NCBI GenBank assembly: GCA_947503265.1
Contig: CANNDC010000027.1
Coordinates: 1 to 48,098, forward strand
Length of the DNA: 48,098 nt
Reading direction: 5' to 3'
From: an uncultured Alteromonadaceae bacterium
GTDB taxonomy: Bacteria; Pseudomonadota; Gammaproteobacteria; Enterobacterales; Alteromonadaceae
Shown here: positions 31,575 to 41,712 of the stretch, in pieces
Layout: every line of letters starts with the position of its first letter
Numbering within the stretch: the first letter of the stretch is position 1
Notes under the pieces: model-generated
What the model was told of the DNA's origin: nothing
The model's input: the letters and a program-made list of their open reading frames with translations, nothing else
The model's database searches: none
Made by a program: the position numbers and the translations under genes

Positions 31575-33473
31575 ATGACTTTTTTGACGATGTTACTGGA
31601 CAGTCCATTATTAAGTAGTTTAGCCAAGACGCTTTTGCATTTTCTTTGGCAAGGTACTTTTATTGCTTTTGTTCTATATTTAGCATTGAATGCGCTACAC
31701 AAGTCAAAGTCTGAATTGCGCTACCTGTGTTCACTTTCAGCTTTAGTTGCATGTGTTGTTGCACCACTTATAACTTTCTTTTTGTTTTACCGACCTGAAG
31801 CCTCAGTCGTATTCAGCGAGTCCGTTTTAGTTGACTCTGCTGGTTTGACTAATACCTCTGGTTTAGTCGGGTATATCAATTGGGACAATGCACTATCAAT
31901 CACTGGAATTCTGTGGATGTTGGGCGTGGTCTACCTCAGTTTTCATCTGCTTTTTGAATTGTTCAATGTCTATAAATTGCCTAAAAAGGATGTTCAGCCG
32001 CCCGAGCAAGACATCCTCACTATATTTGAAAATCTTAAGATTCAGCTTGAAGTAAATCGCTTAACCCAGTTGCTCATTTCGCTTAAAGCCGAAGTGCCTA
32101 TGGTTGTGGGTTTTGTAAAACCTGTCGTACTCTTGCCATTTAGTATGGCAAGTGGGTTGACGCACGTTCAGCTAGAAATGTTACTTGCCCATGAACTAGC
32201 TCATGTAAAACGCCATGATTATCTAGTTAACTTTCTACAGACCTTGGTTGAAATTGTTTTGTTTTTCCATCCGCTAGTAAAGTGGATATCAATGCAAATT
32301 CGAATCGAGCGCGAATATTGTTGTGATGATATTGCTGTGCATATCTGTGGTAATGAATTGGCTTATGCGAGTGCGCTAACAGATGCAGAAGCAATTCGCA
32401 GTGAAAATATTCCACAATTGGCGATGGCGGCAACAGGCGGAGATCTTAAAAACCGCGTATTGCGAGTCGTTGATCAGACTGATTGCGCTAATAAATTCAC
32501 TAGAAGTTGGCACAGCATGGTATTAGCTGCGTTAGTTGGCGTTTCGCTTCCTTTAATCTTGTTTTCAGCACATGCGGCTTATCAGGAGCGAGTTATTGAA
32601 GCGACTAGTGCAGAAATCATTGAAGAAGAGCTCGAAGTGATCGTTAAACTTGTACCCGCAAAGCCAGCTAAACGCAAGTTGGTTAACAATATTAACGTTA
32701 AGCGAGATGACAGCGCTACTTTGACCAAAACACAGCCTATTGAACAATTTGAAAATCGAATATTGAATCAGGACGATCTCAGCGAATCGAATCATGCGCA
32801 GGATAAAATTAGCAACGAAGTAGTAGCTGTGGCAGAACCAGAATCTTCAGACTCATTGACGATGGCAAAAATCAATGGAGTAGATTTGATTGAAAACGAG
32901 ACAACATCTCAATATGAAGAAGCGCCAATTGATGTAGCAGATAATAACATTGATACTAGTATCGAGAAAAACGAGAAAAACGAGAAAAACGAGAAAAACG
33001 AGCAAGAACTAATGGTTGTAGAAACATTGGTATCAAACGAAGCAGCAAATATACCAAAAAAACATCTTGAGCCAGAGATAGATGCGGTTGAAAATACCGA
33101 CGCTGCACGTGTTCAAATTGCTTCTCGCGAACAATTAGTGACAATTATTTCACCTACTTTAGTGAGAAATGCGCGCCCATATTACCCTCGTATGGCAATT
33201 GCAAAAAGAGCAGAAGCGGAAGTCCAAGTCTCTTTTACCGTCGGTATTAGTGGCACTATCAGTGATATAAGCTTCGATAACAATGTTCCCGGTTACTTCA
33301 AACGCTCTGTTAGAAAAGCATTGCGAGAATGGCGTTTTGAACCAGGCACTATTGATGGAGAAATAGCGGCCATTCGATTAAGTCGTATCTTCACTTTTTC
33401 TGATCCTATGGGCGTGGTCGCTGAATCCACACGATTTAGAATTACAGGGTCACGTATTTCTAAACAAATATAA
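31575..33473 (+). CDS. M56-family (BlaR1-like) membrane metallopeptidase with C-terminal TonB domain
   Basis: This is a 632-residue protein; the ATG at 31575 has AGGGG 7 bases upstream, and a TTG at 31572 is less likely. Four membrane helices carry the cytoplasmic zinc motif HELAH at 206-210. A periplasmic low-complexity linker (about 340-530) includes four EKN repeats. The C-terminus is a TonB-like domain: ARPYYPRMAIAKRAEAEVQVSFTVG, ending in an alpha/beta fold (VRKALREWRFEPG). Instead of the penicillin-binding sensor of BlaR1, the sensor is TonB-like, so it may sense or energise an outer-membrane process. It would inactivate the upstream BlaI-like repressor. Confidence 0.93.
   Translation: MTFLTMLLDSPLLSSLAKTLLHFLWQGTFIAFVLYLALNALHKSKSELRYLCSLSALVACVVAPLITFFLFYRPEASVVFSESVLVDSAGLTNTSGLVGYINWDNALSITGILWMLGVVYLSFHLLFELFNVYKLPKKDVQPPEQDILTIFENLKIQLEVNRLTQLLISLKAEVPMVVGFVKPVVLLPFSMASGLTHVQLEMLLAHELAHVKRHDYLVNFLQTLVEIVLFFHPLVKWISMQIRIEREYCCDDIAVHICGNELAYASALTDAEAIRSENIPQLAMAATGGDLKNRVLRVVDQTDCANKFTRSWHSMVLAALVGVSLPLILFSAHAAYQERVIEATSAEIIEEELEVIVKLVPAKPAKRKLVNNINVKRDDSATLTKTQPIEQFENRILNQDDLSESNHAQDKISNEVVAVAEPESSDSLTMAKINGVDLIENETTSQYEEAPIDVADNNIDTSIEKNEKNEKNEKNEQELMVVETLVSNEAANIPKKHLEPEIDAVENTDAARVQIASREQLVTIISPTLVRNARPYYPRMAIAKRAEAEVQVSFTVGISGTISDISFDNNVPGYFKRSVRKALREWRFEPGTIDGEIAAIRLSRIFTFSDPMGVVAESTRFRITGSRISKQI
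32964..32999 (+). repeat. In-frame 9-bp tandem repeat (GAGAAAAAC x4) in the M56-TonB gene
   Basis: Four perfect GAGAAAAAC units encode EKN repeats in the periplasmic linker. The unit is a multiple of three, so slippage would change linker length without a frameshift. Confidence 0.92.
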
Positions 33474-33763
33474 CTGGCACTTAGAATGGAGTGAATAGGT
33501 TGTTTCTGAGCTATTCAATCCAGATTGAAAGGTGATATCGAAAACCTTGTTGGCTTAACAGCACTGGATTTTTATTTCATTAGATGTCCAATCTATCAAT
33601 AGAGCGGGATCATATCTTGGCTTTATTATCTATTTTCTCTAGCGGATTATTACTTCGAACTTTACACGCTTGTCAATTGACCTTGATGCAATTAGTTGTC
33701 GTGACTTTCAGATTTAACCATTACCTGATATTGTCGAACAATTCAGTATGTAAGGTATAAATT

Positions 33764-36151
33764 ATGGTTCGAAATTGGTTGTTAATTTGTATTTTAGCTT
33801 TGGTTACTAACCTCACCTATGCAAAATCAATAGAAGAGTTCGTTAAAGATCTAGATTCTCAAACAGGTTTTTTCACGTTTTACTATCAGTTGTCAGAAGA
33901 CAAAGTTTTCCTTGAAATCGATAAATTTGATCAACCATTTTTGTTCCAAAGTAGCTTGCCACAAGGCGTAGGTTCTAACGATATTGGCTTAGATAGGGGG
34001 CAATTGGGCGGTACGCGTCTAGTCGAATTTGAACGATTTGGCAATAAAGTATTGTTAAAACAACTCAATACAGCGTATCGAGTTAGCTCAAACAACCAGG
34101 CAGAAAGAGACAGTATTGACGAGGCTTTTGCCGATTCGGTCATCGCCGGTTTAAAAGTTGTTGCTTCCTCTGGGAGCAAAGTATTGGTGGATTACACGCC
34201 ATTTTTACTTTCAGATATTCATCAGATATCGAATAGATTGGCTGCAACCAATCAAGGGAGTTTTAAACCAGATCAAGACAGAAGTGGAGTATATTTACCA
34301 AAAAGTAAGGCTTTTCCAGACAACACGGAACTTGAAGCGCTAGTTACATTTACTGGCACTAAGCCAGGTAACTTCGTTCGACAAGTCACTCCATCACCCA
34401 ATAATATTTCGGTGCATCTGCATCATTCATTAGTTCGATTGCCAGATGATGGTTATCAGACCCGTGCTTTCCATCCCTATTCGGGATTTTGGAAAATGAG
34501 TTACCAAGATTATTCAGTGCCGATTGAATCATCAATGGAACAAAAATTGATACCGAGGCATCGTCTGGCGAAAAAAGATCCAAGCGCGGAAAAGAGCGAG
34601 GCGATTGAACCAATTGTATATTATCTAGATCCAGGTATTCCAGAACCCATAAAGAGCGCCTTGTACGATGGCGCACAGTGGTGGAACCAAGCTTTTGAAG
34701 CTATTGGTTACAAAGACGCGTTTCAGATCAAAACCTTACCACTTGACGCAGATCCGATGGATGTTCGTTACAATGTTGTTCAGTGGGTTCACCGAGCTAC
34801 CCGCGGCTGGTCTTATGGTAGTTCAGTTATCGACCCAAGGACCGGAGAAATTATAAAAGGGTTAGTAACGCTTGGTTCTTTGCGGGTAAGACAGGATTAC
34901 TTGATTGCATTAGGACTAACAAGTCCTTTTACCAACGAAGGTGCATCTACTGAAAAGCAAAAACAGATGGCACTTGCGCGGATTAGACAACTTTCGGCAC
35001 ACGAAATAGGTCACACTCTCGGACTCGCTCATAATTTTGCAGCCAGTGCTGACGGTCGTGAATCTGTGATGGATTATCCTCACCCTAAAGTCAAAGTAGT
35101 CAACGGTAAAATCAGTCTCGAGGAAGCTTATGATATCGGTATGGGGGAATGGGATCTGCACACTATTTCCTACGGTTACCAAGATTTGCCCGAAAATATC
35201 AATGAAGGCAAATATCTTAACGACATTATCGCTAAAGCCCATAAAAAAGGACTTTCTTATCAGTCAGATCCCGATTCTAGAGCATTTTATGCAGCAAATG
35301 CGGAGGGACATCTTTGGGATAATGGGGAGAATCCCCTAGATGAATTAGCCAACCTATTTGAAGTCAGACAAACAGCCTTGTCACAGTTCGGTATAAACAC
35401 AATTCAAACTGGTCAATCGCTAGCTTCGTTGCAAGAAAAATTGGTGCCTATCTATTACTTGCACAGATATCAACTTGAAGCCGTTGCCAAGTTGATTGGT
35501 GGAGTAAACTATCAGTATGAATTGAAAGGCGATTTTGATTCGCCAAAAGGTATTTCACATGTTGTTGATGAACAGCAACAAAAAGCCTTAGATGCGCTAA
35601 TTAATACACTGACAATGGACTTCTTGAAAATTCCAAAAAACATCACGCGATTGATAACACCCAAAGTATACGGTGAAACGAAAACAAGAGAGAGCTTCAA
35701 TGGAAGAACCGGTGTCACCTTTGATGCAGTAAGCGCTGCCGAAGCGAGCGCGGGTTTTACGTTAAGCTTATTGTTGGAACCGCATAGATTAAATCGCCTA
35801 GCTGCAAGACCAATAGGTAAAAAGGAGCAATTAACCTTAGTTGCTCTGCTTAATCGATTGATTGAATCTACCATTCAACAAGATCCAAATAAAATGACTT
35901 TGGCTATTAAGCAAAGAGTTGACCATCTAGTGTTAAATGCCTTGATGGGTGCTTTGGAGGATAAGGTTCTAGCGCCAGAAGCTAAAGGCACCATAGTGAG
36001 CCGTGTAAAGAAATTACATAAGTCCCTGTCTAAAAGTCGACTTAACCCACATCATGAGGCGATGGCATTGATGTTAGATTGGTTTGTGCAAACTGGGGAA
36101 TGGAAAGGGCACTTTGATGTTAAACCATTGCCACCGGGGTCTCCAATTTAA
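33764..36151 (+). CDS. Exported zinc-dependent metalloprotease (DUF5117/DUF5118 type)
   Basis: This 795-residue protein has a signal peptide (ending TNLTYA, about 20). The zinc site is H413-E-x-x-H417 in SAHEIGHTLGLAHNFAAS, the extended metzincin-like HExxHxxGxxH motif. N-terminal regions rich in beta strands correspond to the DUF5118/DUF5117 modules that precede it in this family; a helical C-terminal part follows. It is probably a periplasmic or secreted protease of broad nutritional or housekeeping role. It lies 290 bp after the M56 gene, whose intergenic region shows no terminator or clear promoter. Confidence 0.93.
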   Translation: MVRNWLLICILALVTNLTYAKSIEEFVKDLDSQTGFFTFYYQLSEDKVFLEIDKFDQPFLFQSSLPQGVGSNDIGLDRGQLGGTRLVEFERFGNKVLLKQLNTAYRVSSNNQAERDSIDEAFADSVIAGLKVVASSGSKVLVDYTPFLLSDIHQISNRLAATNQGSFKPDQDRSGVYLPKSKAFPDNTELEALVTFTGTKPGNFVRQVTPSPNNISVHLHHSLVRLPDDGYQTRAFHPYSGFWKMSYQDYSVPIESSMEQKLIPRHRLAKKDPSAEKSEAIEPIVYYLDPGIPEPIKSALYDGAQWWNQAFEAIGYKDAFQIKTLPLDADPMDVRYNVVQWVHRATRGWSYGSSVIDPRTGEIIKGLVTLGSLRVRQDYLIALGLTSPFTNEGASTEKQKQMALARIRQLSAHEIGHTLGLAHNFAASADGRESVMDYPHPKVKVVNGKISLEEAYDIGMGEWDLHTISYGYQDLPENINEGKYLNDIIAKAHKKGLSYQSDPDSRAFYAANAEGHLWDNGENPLDELANLFEVRQTALSQFGINTIQTGQSLASLQEKLVPIYYLHRYQLEAVAKLIGGVNYQYELKGDFDSPKGISHVVDEQQQKALDALINTLTMDFLKIPKNITRLITPKVYGETKTRESFNGRTGVTFDAVSAAEASAGFTLSLLLEPHRLNRLAARPIGKKEQLTLVALLNRLIESTIQQDPNKMTLAIKQRVDHLVLNALMGALEDKVLAPEAKGTIVSRVKKLHKSLSKSRLNPHHEAMALMLDWFVQTGEWKGHFDVKPLPPGSPI

Positions 36152-36336
36152 GCAAGCCGTTCCTGAGCTCCACAGACTGCTCACTTCTTTGTTGCTGATA
36201 TTTTAAAGGTAAACTGCATATCTGCGTCGCGAATTGAACAGCCTGTGATAACTCTGAGTATTGCTAACTAAACTGATTTAGTTATAACTTGGGGAGAACT
36301 TGAATGCACTGAGATGTAACTCAAACTATAACGCAT

Positions 36337-36368
36337 AAAAAAGCTCGTCAAATTGACGAGCTTTTTTT
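36337..36368. terminator. Bidirectional terminator between metalloprotease and second TonB receptor
   Basis: GCTCGTC / GACGAGC with a small AT loop is flanked by six A on the left and seven T on the right, so it can serve both convergent genes. It ends 12 bases before the receptor's stop. Confidence 0.93.
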
Positions 36369-36380
36369 GTTCTAGTGATT

Positions 36381-39026
36381 TTAGAACCGTTTTTTTAATG
36401 TCACACCGTAGGTAGCTGGTTCAGTCACATACGCATTGAACTTGCCTTCTTGTAGCGGCGTGTTGAAGTTCGTACGATTTATATATTCTTCATCTAGCAC
36501 GTTACGTCCCCAAAATATCAAATCCATATCGTATTCAGAGAAATTCATGAAGAAACGCAGATTCAAAACGTCGTAAGAGCCCTGTGCAGCAAGTGGATCG
36601 TTACTACCATCAAGTACCATATCTCCTGTGTAGCTATATTCCGCTAGCACATAAGCGTATACACTGTCACCGATTTCAAAATCCTTTTTAATTTTGGCAG
36701 TCCAGCTGTTCTCAGGTTCGCCACCAGGCCTATCACCCGCTCTGTTACAGAAAGGGTTAGGATTGCCATTGGCATCAAATTCTTGTCCTGGGTCTGCAGG
36801 TGGTTGTCCATCTGGTGTGTTGTGGAACTCAAACGCTACCCAACAATTTCCGCGTGTGAATGACTTGTATTCAGCATTTACCAAAGCATACGCTAGGTTT
36901 ACCTCTACTGAGTCAGTGGGGTACCAGGTAGCTTCTACCTCCATACCTGAAATTTCATAGTCACCGGCATTTTGAAGGTTAAAACCATTTCCTGTAAATG
37001 TATTTGCTTGGAAATCGTCAACAGTGGTGTAATGCGCGGCAGCATTAATACGCAATGCTTGATCTGGGAAGTCTTTCTTTATACCCACCTCTAAAGACTC
37101 AGATGTTTCAGCTTCAAAAATTGGGTTGAAACCCTCTCTGATTCTATCGGTATTCGTTCCACCTGATTTGTAACCTGTTCCATAAGAACCATACAAAAGG
37201 AAGTCGCGACTAGGTTGATAGCTTAGTTTAATTGTTCCAGTGATTTGATCATCTTCTAGCGTTTCAACAATGTCAGGGCGGTCAGATGTTGTGGCGCCTA
37301 GTTGTTTAAAACCCCAGCCTAATCTTTGGAAAGGTGCAATTAGCGCCAAATCAGCCGGATCGGGAGCCATGCCCCCTTGTAATGCTGCACCAATTCTCGG
37401 TAATGCCATACCAGCCACTGTCGCACCAAATAACAATGTACCCGGTACAATTGTCGAAGGGTCGGTAGGATCTCCCGCAGAAGAAAAATCCGTAGGGAAA
37501 GGAGCACCGCCAGGCAGATTTTCGCTGAAGATAGTGCTTAGGTCCTTGGTTTCATCCGTATAACGTAAACCTGCAGTTAGTGTTAGCTCATCTGTTAATT
37601 TATAATCGAACTGTCCAAAAATGGCATAACTTTCATGTTCTTGCATAGCCACATGATCAAAGCCAGTTCCAGCCGGTGCAGCTAGTGCAGCGCCAGGAAT
37701 AGCTCCACCGGTCAAAGCACTAATTTGGTTTATCCCGCCGAGGAGAGGGTCTAGAGCACCTCCAAGTCGAGCCATGAAGAATTCGTTGAAAAAGGTATCA
37801 GTGTATAAACTGTATTCAAGATCTAGATCTTGAGTGAAGTAGTAAGCACCTAAAATATAGTTTAGTTCATCACTGGTATAATCGAGACGAAGTTCCTGAG
37901 AGAATGAACTTTGTTTTGAATCGTTGGTAGTGCCAAAAAGGTTTACGTCAGTGAAATCAGTGTCGATATTATCGAATGATTCGAAATTACGATACGCTGA
38001 AACAGAAACGATAGAGTAGTTGTCATCGATATCATAATTGATTTCAGCAGACAAACCTTTATCTGTCATGGTTGATTCTGGTAAAAACGAAACTGCAACC
38101 ACTCTATCGAAGAAACCATCACCTCCTTCAAATACCGTTCCACCAAGCGCAGGCAAAGTAGCATCTGAACCAAAACGACCTGGTACATTAAGTGCCGTTC
38201 TATTGCTTAGTTGAACCGGTGCACCACAACATATTTCATCAATTTCTGCATAGTCTGCGATGATTCTAACTGATAAATCATCAGTGGGAGTGTACAAAGC
38301 TTGTAATCGGCCGCCCCATCGATCTCGATCATTAATTTTATCTTTACCAAGTTTTACGTCACTTATAATACCGTCTCTTTGGCTACCAAATCCGGTAATA
38401 CGGAAGGCTAAAACATCTTCGATTGCAGAAAAAGACACTGCTCCCGAATAATTTACTAGTCCATAGTTGCCAACGGTCGCTTCAACAAAACCGTCATCTC
38501 CATCATGACTAGGAGCTGCCGTTCTTATCAAAACTGCCCCTGAAGGCGTATTTTTACCAAACAGCGTACCTTGAGGACCACGAAGTACTTCAACCGCTGC
38601 TACGTCTACTAAATTGTTAATCATGGAGTTCTGACGAGCTCGGTAAACACCGTCAACATATAGACCTACAGAAGACTCTAAACCGAAGTTTTGCGACGAG
38701 GTTCCTACCCCTCGAATCGAAAAGCTTGAGTTAGTCGCACTTTGACTCTGAAAAGCGCCTAGCCCAGGCACATTTGTTTGCAAGTCGTAGATATCTTTAA
38801 TAACGGCCTCTCCCATTTCATCCCCAGTAAAGGCGGTAACTGAGACGGGAACTTCTTGCAGGTTTTGTGCTCTTTTTTGAGCAGTTACTGTAATTGTTTC
38901 AAGACCGGATGATTGCTCAGCGCCTTGCTCTTGTGCAAAAGCAGAAGTGCCTGCTAATCCAAGCGATAGTGCAACAAGCAACGAGATCGGTTTTGGCTTG
39001 AAATTCGATAGGAAAATTTTAGTCAT
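36381..39026 (-). CDS. TonB-dependent outer-membrane receptor (second)
   Basis: This 881-residue receptor counts from the ATG at 39026, which directly starts a signal peptide (cleavage after TSAFA, about 32). The TonB box region is LETITVTAQKRAQNLQEVPVSVTAF. The plug (about 50-160) has the VEVLRGPQGTLFGKNTPSGAVL motif and the barrel ends GVTLKKRF with terminal Phe. It belongs to the class of long receptors often found beside sphingomonad/Alteromonadales catabolic genes. No copy of the shared operator lies upstream. Its neighbour across the divergent gap is the ACAD operon, with which it may be co-regulated. Confidence 0.95.
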   Translation of the reverse strand: MTKIFLSNFKPKPISLLVALSLGLAGTSAFAQEQGAEQSSGLETITVTAQKRAQNLQEVPVSVTAFTGDEMGEAVIKDIYDLQTNVPGLGAFQSQSATNSSFSIRGVGTSSQNFGLESSVGLYVDGVYRARQNSMINNLVDVAAVEVLRGPQGTLFGKNTPSGAVLIRTAAPSHDGDDGFVEATVGNYGLVNYSGAVSFSAIEDVLAFRITGFGSQRDGIISDVKLGKDKINDRDRWGGRLQALYTPTDDLSVRIIADYAEIDEICCGAPVQLSNRTALNVPGRFGSDATLPALGGTVFEGGDGFFDRVVAVSFLPESTMTDKGLSAEINYDIDDNYSIVSVSAYRNFESFDNIDTDFTDVNLFGTTNDSKQSSFSQELRLDYTSDELNYILGAYYFTQDLDLEYSLYTDTFFNEFFMARLGGALDPLLGGINQISALTGGAIPGAALAAPAGTGFDHVAMQEHESYAIFGQFDYKLTDELTLTAGLRYTDETKDLSTIFSENLPGGAPFPTDFSSAGDPTDPSTIVPGTLLFGATVAGMALPRIGAALQGGMAPDPADLALIAPFQRLGWGFKQLGATTSDRPDIVETLEDDQITGTIKLSYQPSRDFLLYGSYGTGYKSGGTNTDRIREGFNPIFEAETSESLEVGIKKDFPDQALRINAAAHYTTVDDFQANTFTGNGFNLQNAGDYEISGMEVEATWYPTDSVEVNLAYALVNAEYKSFTRGNCWVAFEFHNTPDGQPPADPGQEFDANGNPNPFCNRAGDRPGGEPENSWTAKIKKDFEIGDSVYAYVLAEYSYTGDMVLDGSNDPLAAQGSYDVLNLRFFMNFSEYDMDLIFWGRNVLDEEYINRTNFNTPLQEGKFNAYVTEPATYGVTLKKRF

Positions 39027-39381
39027 AATGTGTTTACCCTTGGTCCTGTAGATATTTATTTTTCTAATTATTACGAGAGGCAATTAAATAAAATTGCCAA
39101 ATGCTCATATAAATTTAACTCAACTCATCGTACCACTAGCTAATGTACCAATAAATATTATAAAAGTAAAAATTTGTTGCAACTATGTTAATTCATTGGT
39201 TTGGAAACAATTTTGTACTATCGAGAGTCACTACATATATTCAAGTAAGCTTATTGGAATAAGTAAAGGTCAAAGGGGTAATATTTGTATAGATGATACA
39301 ATGTTATTTAAATAATCAATTAAACTTATCAGTGTTTTATCTCTAGTATTTTGAAACATCATCTCCACAAGAGCCAACACT
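39027..39381. other. AT-rich divergent intergenic region
   Basis: This is a 355-bp AT-rich gap between the second TonB receptor and the ACAD operon. It must hold both promoters, but I cannot choose among several weak -10 matches. No palindromic operator like those of the other regulon is visible. A 73-codon frame (39094-39315) lacks coding character. Confidence 0.5.
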
Positions 39382-40602
39382 ATGCATTTCGACTATTCTG
39401 CTAAAACACAATCGTTTGTCACACGTTTGAAAGCCTTTATGGATGAACACATTTATCCTACTGAACAAGAATACATTGATGCAGTGCACGATTCTGCGGA
39501 AAGGTGGACTACCCCAAAAATTATGGATGATCTCAAAACTAAAGCGAAGGAGTCGGGGTTATGGAACTTGTTTCTACCCGAAGAATACCTTCCTTATGGT
39601 GCGGGATTGACCAACTTGGAATATGCACCATTGTGTGAAGAAATGGGAAGAGTTCTTTGGAGCTCAGAAGTATTTAATTGCAGTGCTCCTGACACCGGAA
39701 ATATGGAAGTGTTTGCCCGATATGCCAGTGATGAGCTGAAAAAAGTCTATTTAGAACCTCTTTTAAATGGTGAAATTCGTTCTGCTTTCGCTATGACTGA
39801 ACCTGCTGTCGCTTCGTCTGATGCAACCAATATTGAAACCTCGATTAAACGAGAAGGAGACGAATACGTCATAAATGGTCGTAAGTGGTACACAAGCGGA
39901 GCAATGAATACCAACTGCAAAGTCATGGTCGTGATGGGCAAAACTGATATCAGTGCGGAGCGCCATCGACAGCAATCACAGATAATAGTGCCTATGGATG
40001 CCAAAGGTGTCACTGTAATTCGGCCTATGCAAGCTATGGGTTATTACGATGAACCTATAGGTCATGCTGAAGTCACTTTTGACAATGTTCGTGTACCTGC
40101 CAGCAACTTGTTAGTGGGGGAAGGAGAGGGTTTTGCTATCGCTCAGGGAAGACTTGGGCCAGGAAGAATCCACCATTGCATGCGGTTAATAGGTTGTGCT
40201 CAGCGGGCACTGGATTTAACTTGTGAGCGCGTGGAACAACGTATCGCATTTGGGCAACCCCTAAGCAAGCAACAATCAGTTAGAGAATCTATTGCGCAAA
40301 TGCATTGTGATATCGAACAATCTAGACTATTAACCCTGAAAGCCGCGGATAAGATGGATAGATACGGCAACAAGGTGGCACGAGACATTATTGCAGCGAT
40401 AAAAATCGTCGCTCCATCTATGGCGTGTAGAGTAATAGATCAAGCTATCCAGATACATGGTGCAGCGGGAACTAGCCAAGACTTTCCGCTATCTGCAACT
40501 TACGCTTACGCACGAACCATTAAATTAGCGGATGGTCCTGATCAGGTGCACATGATGCAATTGGGCAGAAATCTCGTAAAAGACCATGCCGCGAAAAGCT
40601 AA
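39382..40602 (+). CDS. Acyl-CoA dehydrogenase of the ACAD10/ACAD11-like type
   Basis: This 406-residue flavoenzyme has AFAMTEPAVASSDATNI (flavin site, about 135) and KWYTSGAMN (about 170), followed by GPGRIHHCMRLIGCAQRAL and RIAFGQPLSKQQSVRESIAQM. The C-terminal motif IHGAAGTSQDFPLS is in the place of the usual YEGT region, so the catalytic base may differ, as in ACAD11-type enzymes. It is directly followed by an aminoglycoside-phosphotransferase-like gene, the two activities fused in ACAD10/11. That pair converts 4-hydroxyacyl-CoA via a 4-phosphoacyl-CoA intermediate to enoyl-CoA (as in levulinate catabolism). Confidence 0.93.
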   Translation: MHFDYSAKTQSFVTRLKAFMDEHIYPTEQEYIDAVHDSAERWTTPKIMDDLKTKAKESGLWNLFLPEEYLPYGAGLTNLEYAPLCEEMGRVLWSSEVFNCSAPDTGNMEVFARYASDELKKVYLEPLLNGEIRSAFAMTEPAVASSDATNIETSIKREGDEYVINGRKWYTSGAMNTNCKVMVVMGKTDISAERHRQQSQIIVPMDAKGVTVIRPMQAMGYYDEPIGHAEVTFDNVRVPASNLLVGEGEGFAIAQGRLGPGRIHHCMRLIGCAQRALDLTCERVEQRIAFGQPLSKQQSVRESIAQMHCDIEQSRLLTLKAADKMDRYGNKVARDIIAAIKIVAPSMACRVIDQAIQIHGAAGTSQDFPLSATYAYARTIKLADGPDQVHMMQLGRNLVKDHAAKS

Positions 40603-40617
40603 AAGTGCGAGGTGTCT

Positions 40618-41664
40618 GTGGTTAATATGAATACAGTAGACAAATTGGATGAAGCCTTACTTAGTGAATATTTGCGAGGTAAAATCCCAGCGTTTTCTGG
40701 ATTGCTTACAGCCACGAAGTTTAGTGGCGGTCAATCTAATCCCACGTTCAAACTAGAAACAGACCATCAGACCTATGTCTTAAGACGTCAGCCACCGGGT
40801 AACCTATTAAAATCTGCCCATGCAGTAGACAGAGAGTTTCGTGTATTAAAAGCATTGCAAGATTCAGCTGTACCGGTAGCTAATGCTCATCATTTGTGTG
40901 AAGACACAGATATCATTGGCAGCATGTTTTATATCATGGAATATGTCGATGGCAACATATACTGGGATAGCAGCCTTGCCGATGTTCCTGACAATCAATA
41001 CCGCCGAGCCATGTACGAAGAGATGTGCAATGTGATGGCACATTTGCACAAAGTTGATTTTGCGAAAGTTGGCTTGGACGACTTTGGCAGGCCCGGCAGC
41101 TACTTTTCTCGGCAATTGAGTCGCTGGACTAAACAATATCAACTATCAGAAACCTATGTTATTCCAGAAATGAACATCTTAATCAATTGGTTGAATGACT
41201 CACTCCCAGAGGATGATGGCCTTGTCTCTTTGGTGCATGGTGACTATCGCCTTGATAATTTAATGTTTTCGAAACCAGAGTTGCAAACTCAACCTCAAGT
41301 AATGGCAGTACTCGACTGGGAATTGTCGACATTAGGTCACCCATTGGCCGACCTTGCATATCAATGCATGCAACTGCGATTACCCTCGAATATTGGGCAA
41401 TCAACTGGGCTTGGAAACATAGATCGTACTTCTTTAGGTATTCCATCTGAACAAGAATATGTCGCAATGTATTGCGACAAAATGGGGTTTGGTAAAATTG
41501 ATAACTGGCAATTTTATCTGGCTTTTAGTTTCTTTAGGTTAGCCGCGATTGCGCAAGGCGTAGCTAAAAGAGCATTAGATGGTAACGCGTCCAGTCAACA
41601 AGCGCTGAATGTGGGAAAAATGGTTCAACCCCTCGCAACCATGGCAATAGACTTGATTGAGTAA
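40618..41664 (+). CDS. APH-family phosphotransferase paired with the ACAD (4-hydroxyacyl-CoA kinase-like)
   Basis: This protein of about 348 residues has an aminoglycoside-phosphotransferase fold: KFSGGQSNPTFKL (nucleotide loop), YVLRRQPPG, catalytic VHGDYRLDNLMF (Brenner motif) and VLDWELSTLGHPLADLAY (Mg ligand Asp). It is the free-standing equivalent of the N-terminal kinase domain of ACAD10/11. Start choice: GAGG at 40609-40612 supports the GTG at 40618; an in-frame GTG at 40612 overlaps that site and an ATG at 40627 is somewhat far. It lies about 15 bp after the ACAD gene. It probably phosphorylates a 4-hydroxyacyl-CoA. Confidence 0.9.
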   Translation: MVNMNTVDKLDEALLSEYLRGKIPAFSGLLTATKFSGGQSNPTFKLETDHQTYVLRRQPPGNLLKSAHAVDREFRVLKALQDSAVPVANAHHLCEDTDIIGSMFYIMEYVDGNIYWDSSLADVPDNQYRRAMYEEMCNVMAHLHKVDFAKVGLDDFGRPGSYFSRQLSRWTKQYQLSETYVIPEMNILINWLNDSLPEDDGLVSLVHGDYRLDNLMFSKPELQTQPQVMAVLDWELSTLGHPLADLAYQCMQLRLPSNIGQSTGLGNIDRTSLGIPSEQEYVAMYCDKMGFGKIDNWQFYLAFSFFRLAAIAQGVAKRALDGNASSQQALNVGKMVQPLATMAIDLIE

Positions 41665-41712
41665 GCGCCACATCTAAAAAAATTTTAATTTAAATAGGAT
41701 ACGACACTAATT

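Noticed and set aside
39094..39315. 73-codon frame in the divergent gap of the second TonB receptor
   Set aside because: It has no ribosome-binding site, AT-driven composition rich in Ile and Asn, no recognisable motif, and lies where two promoters are needed.
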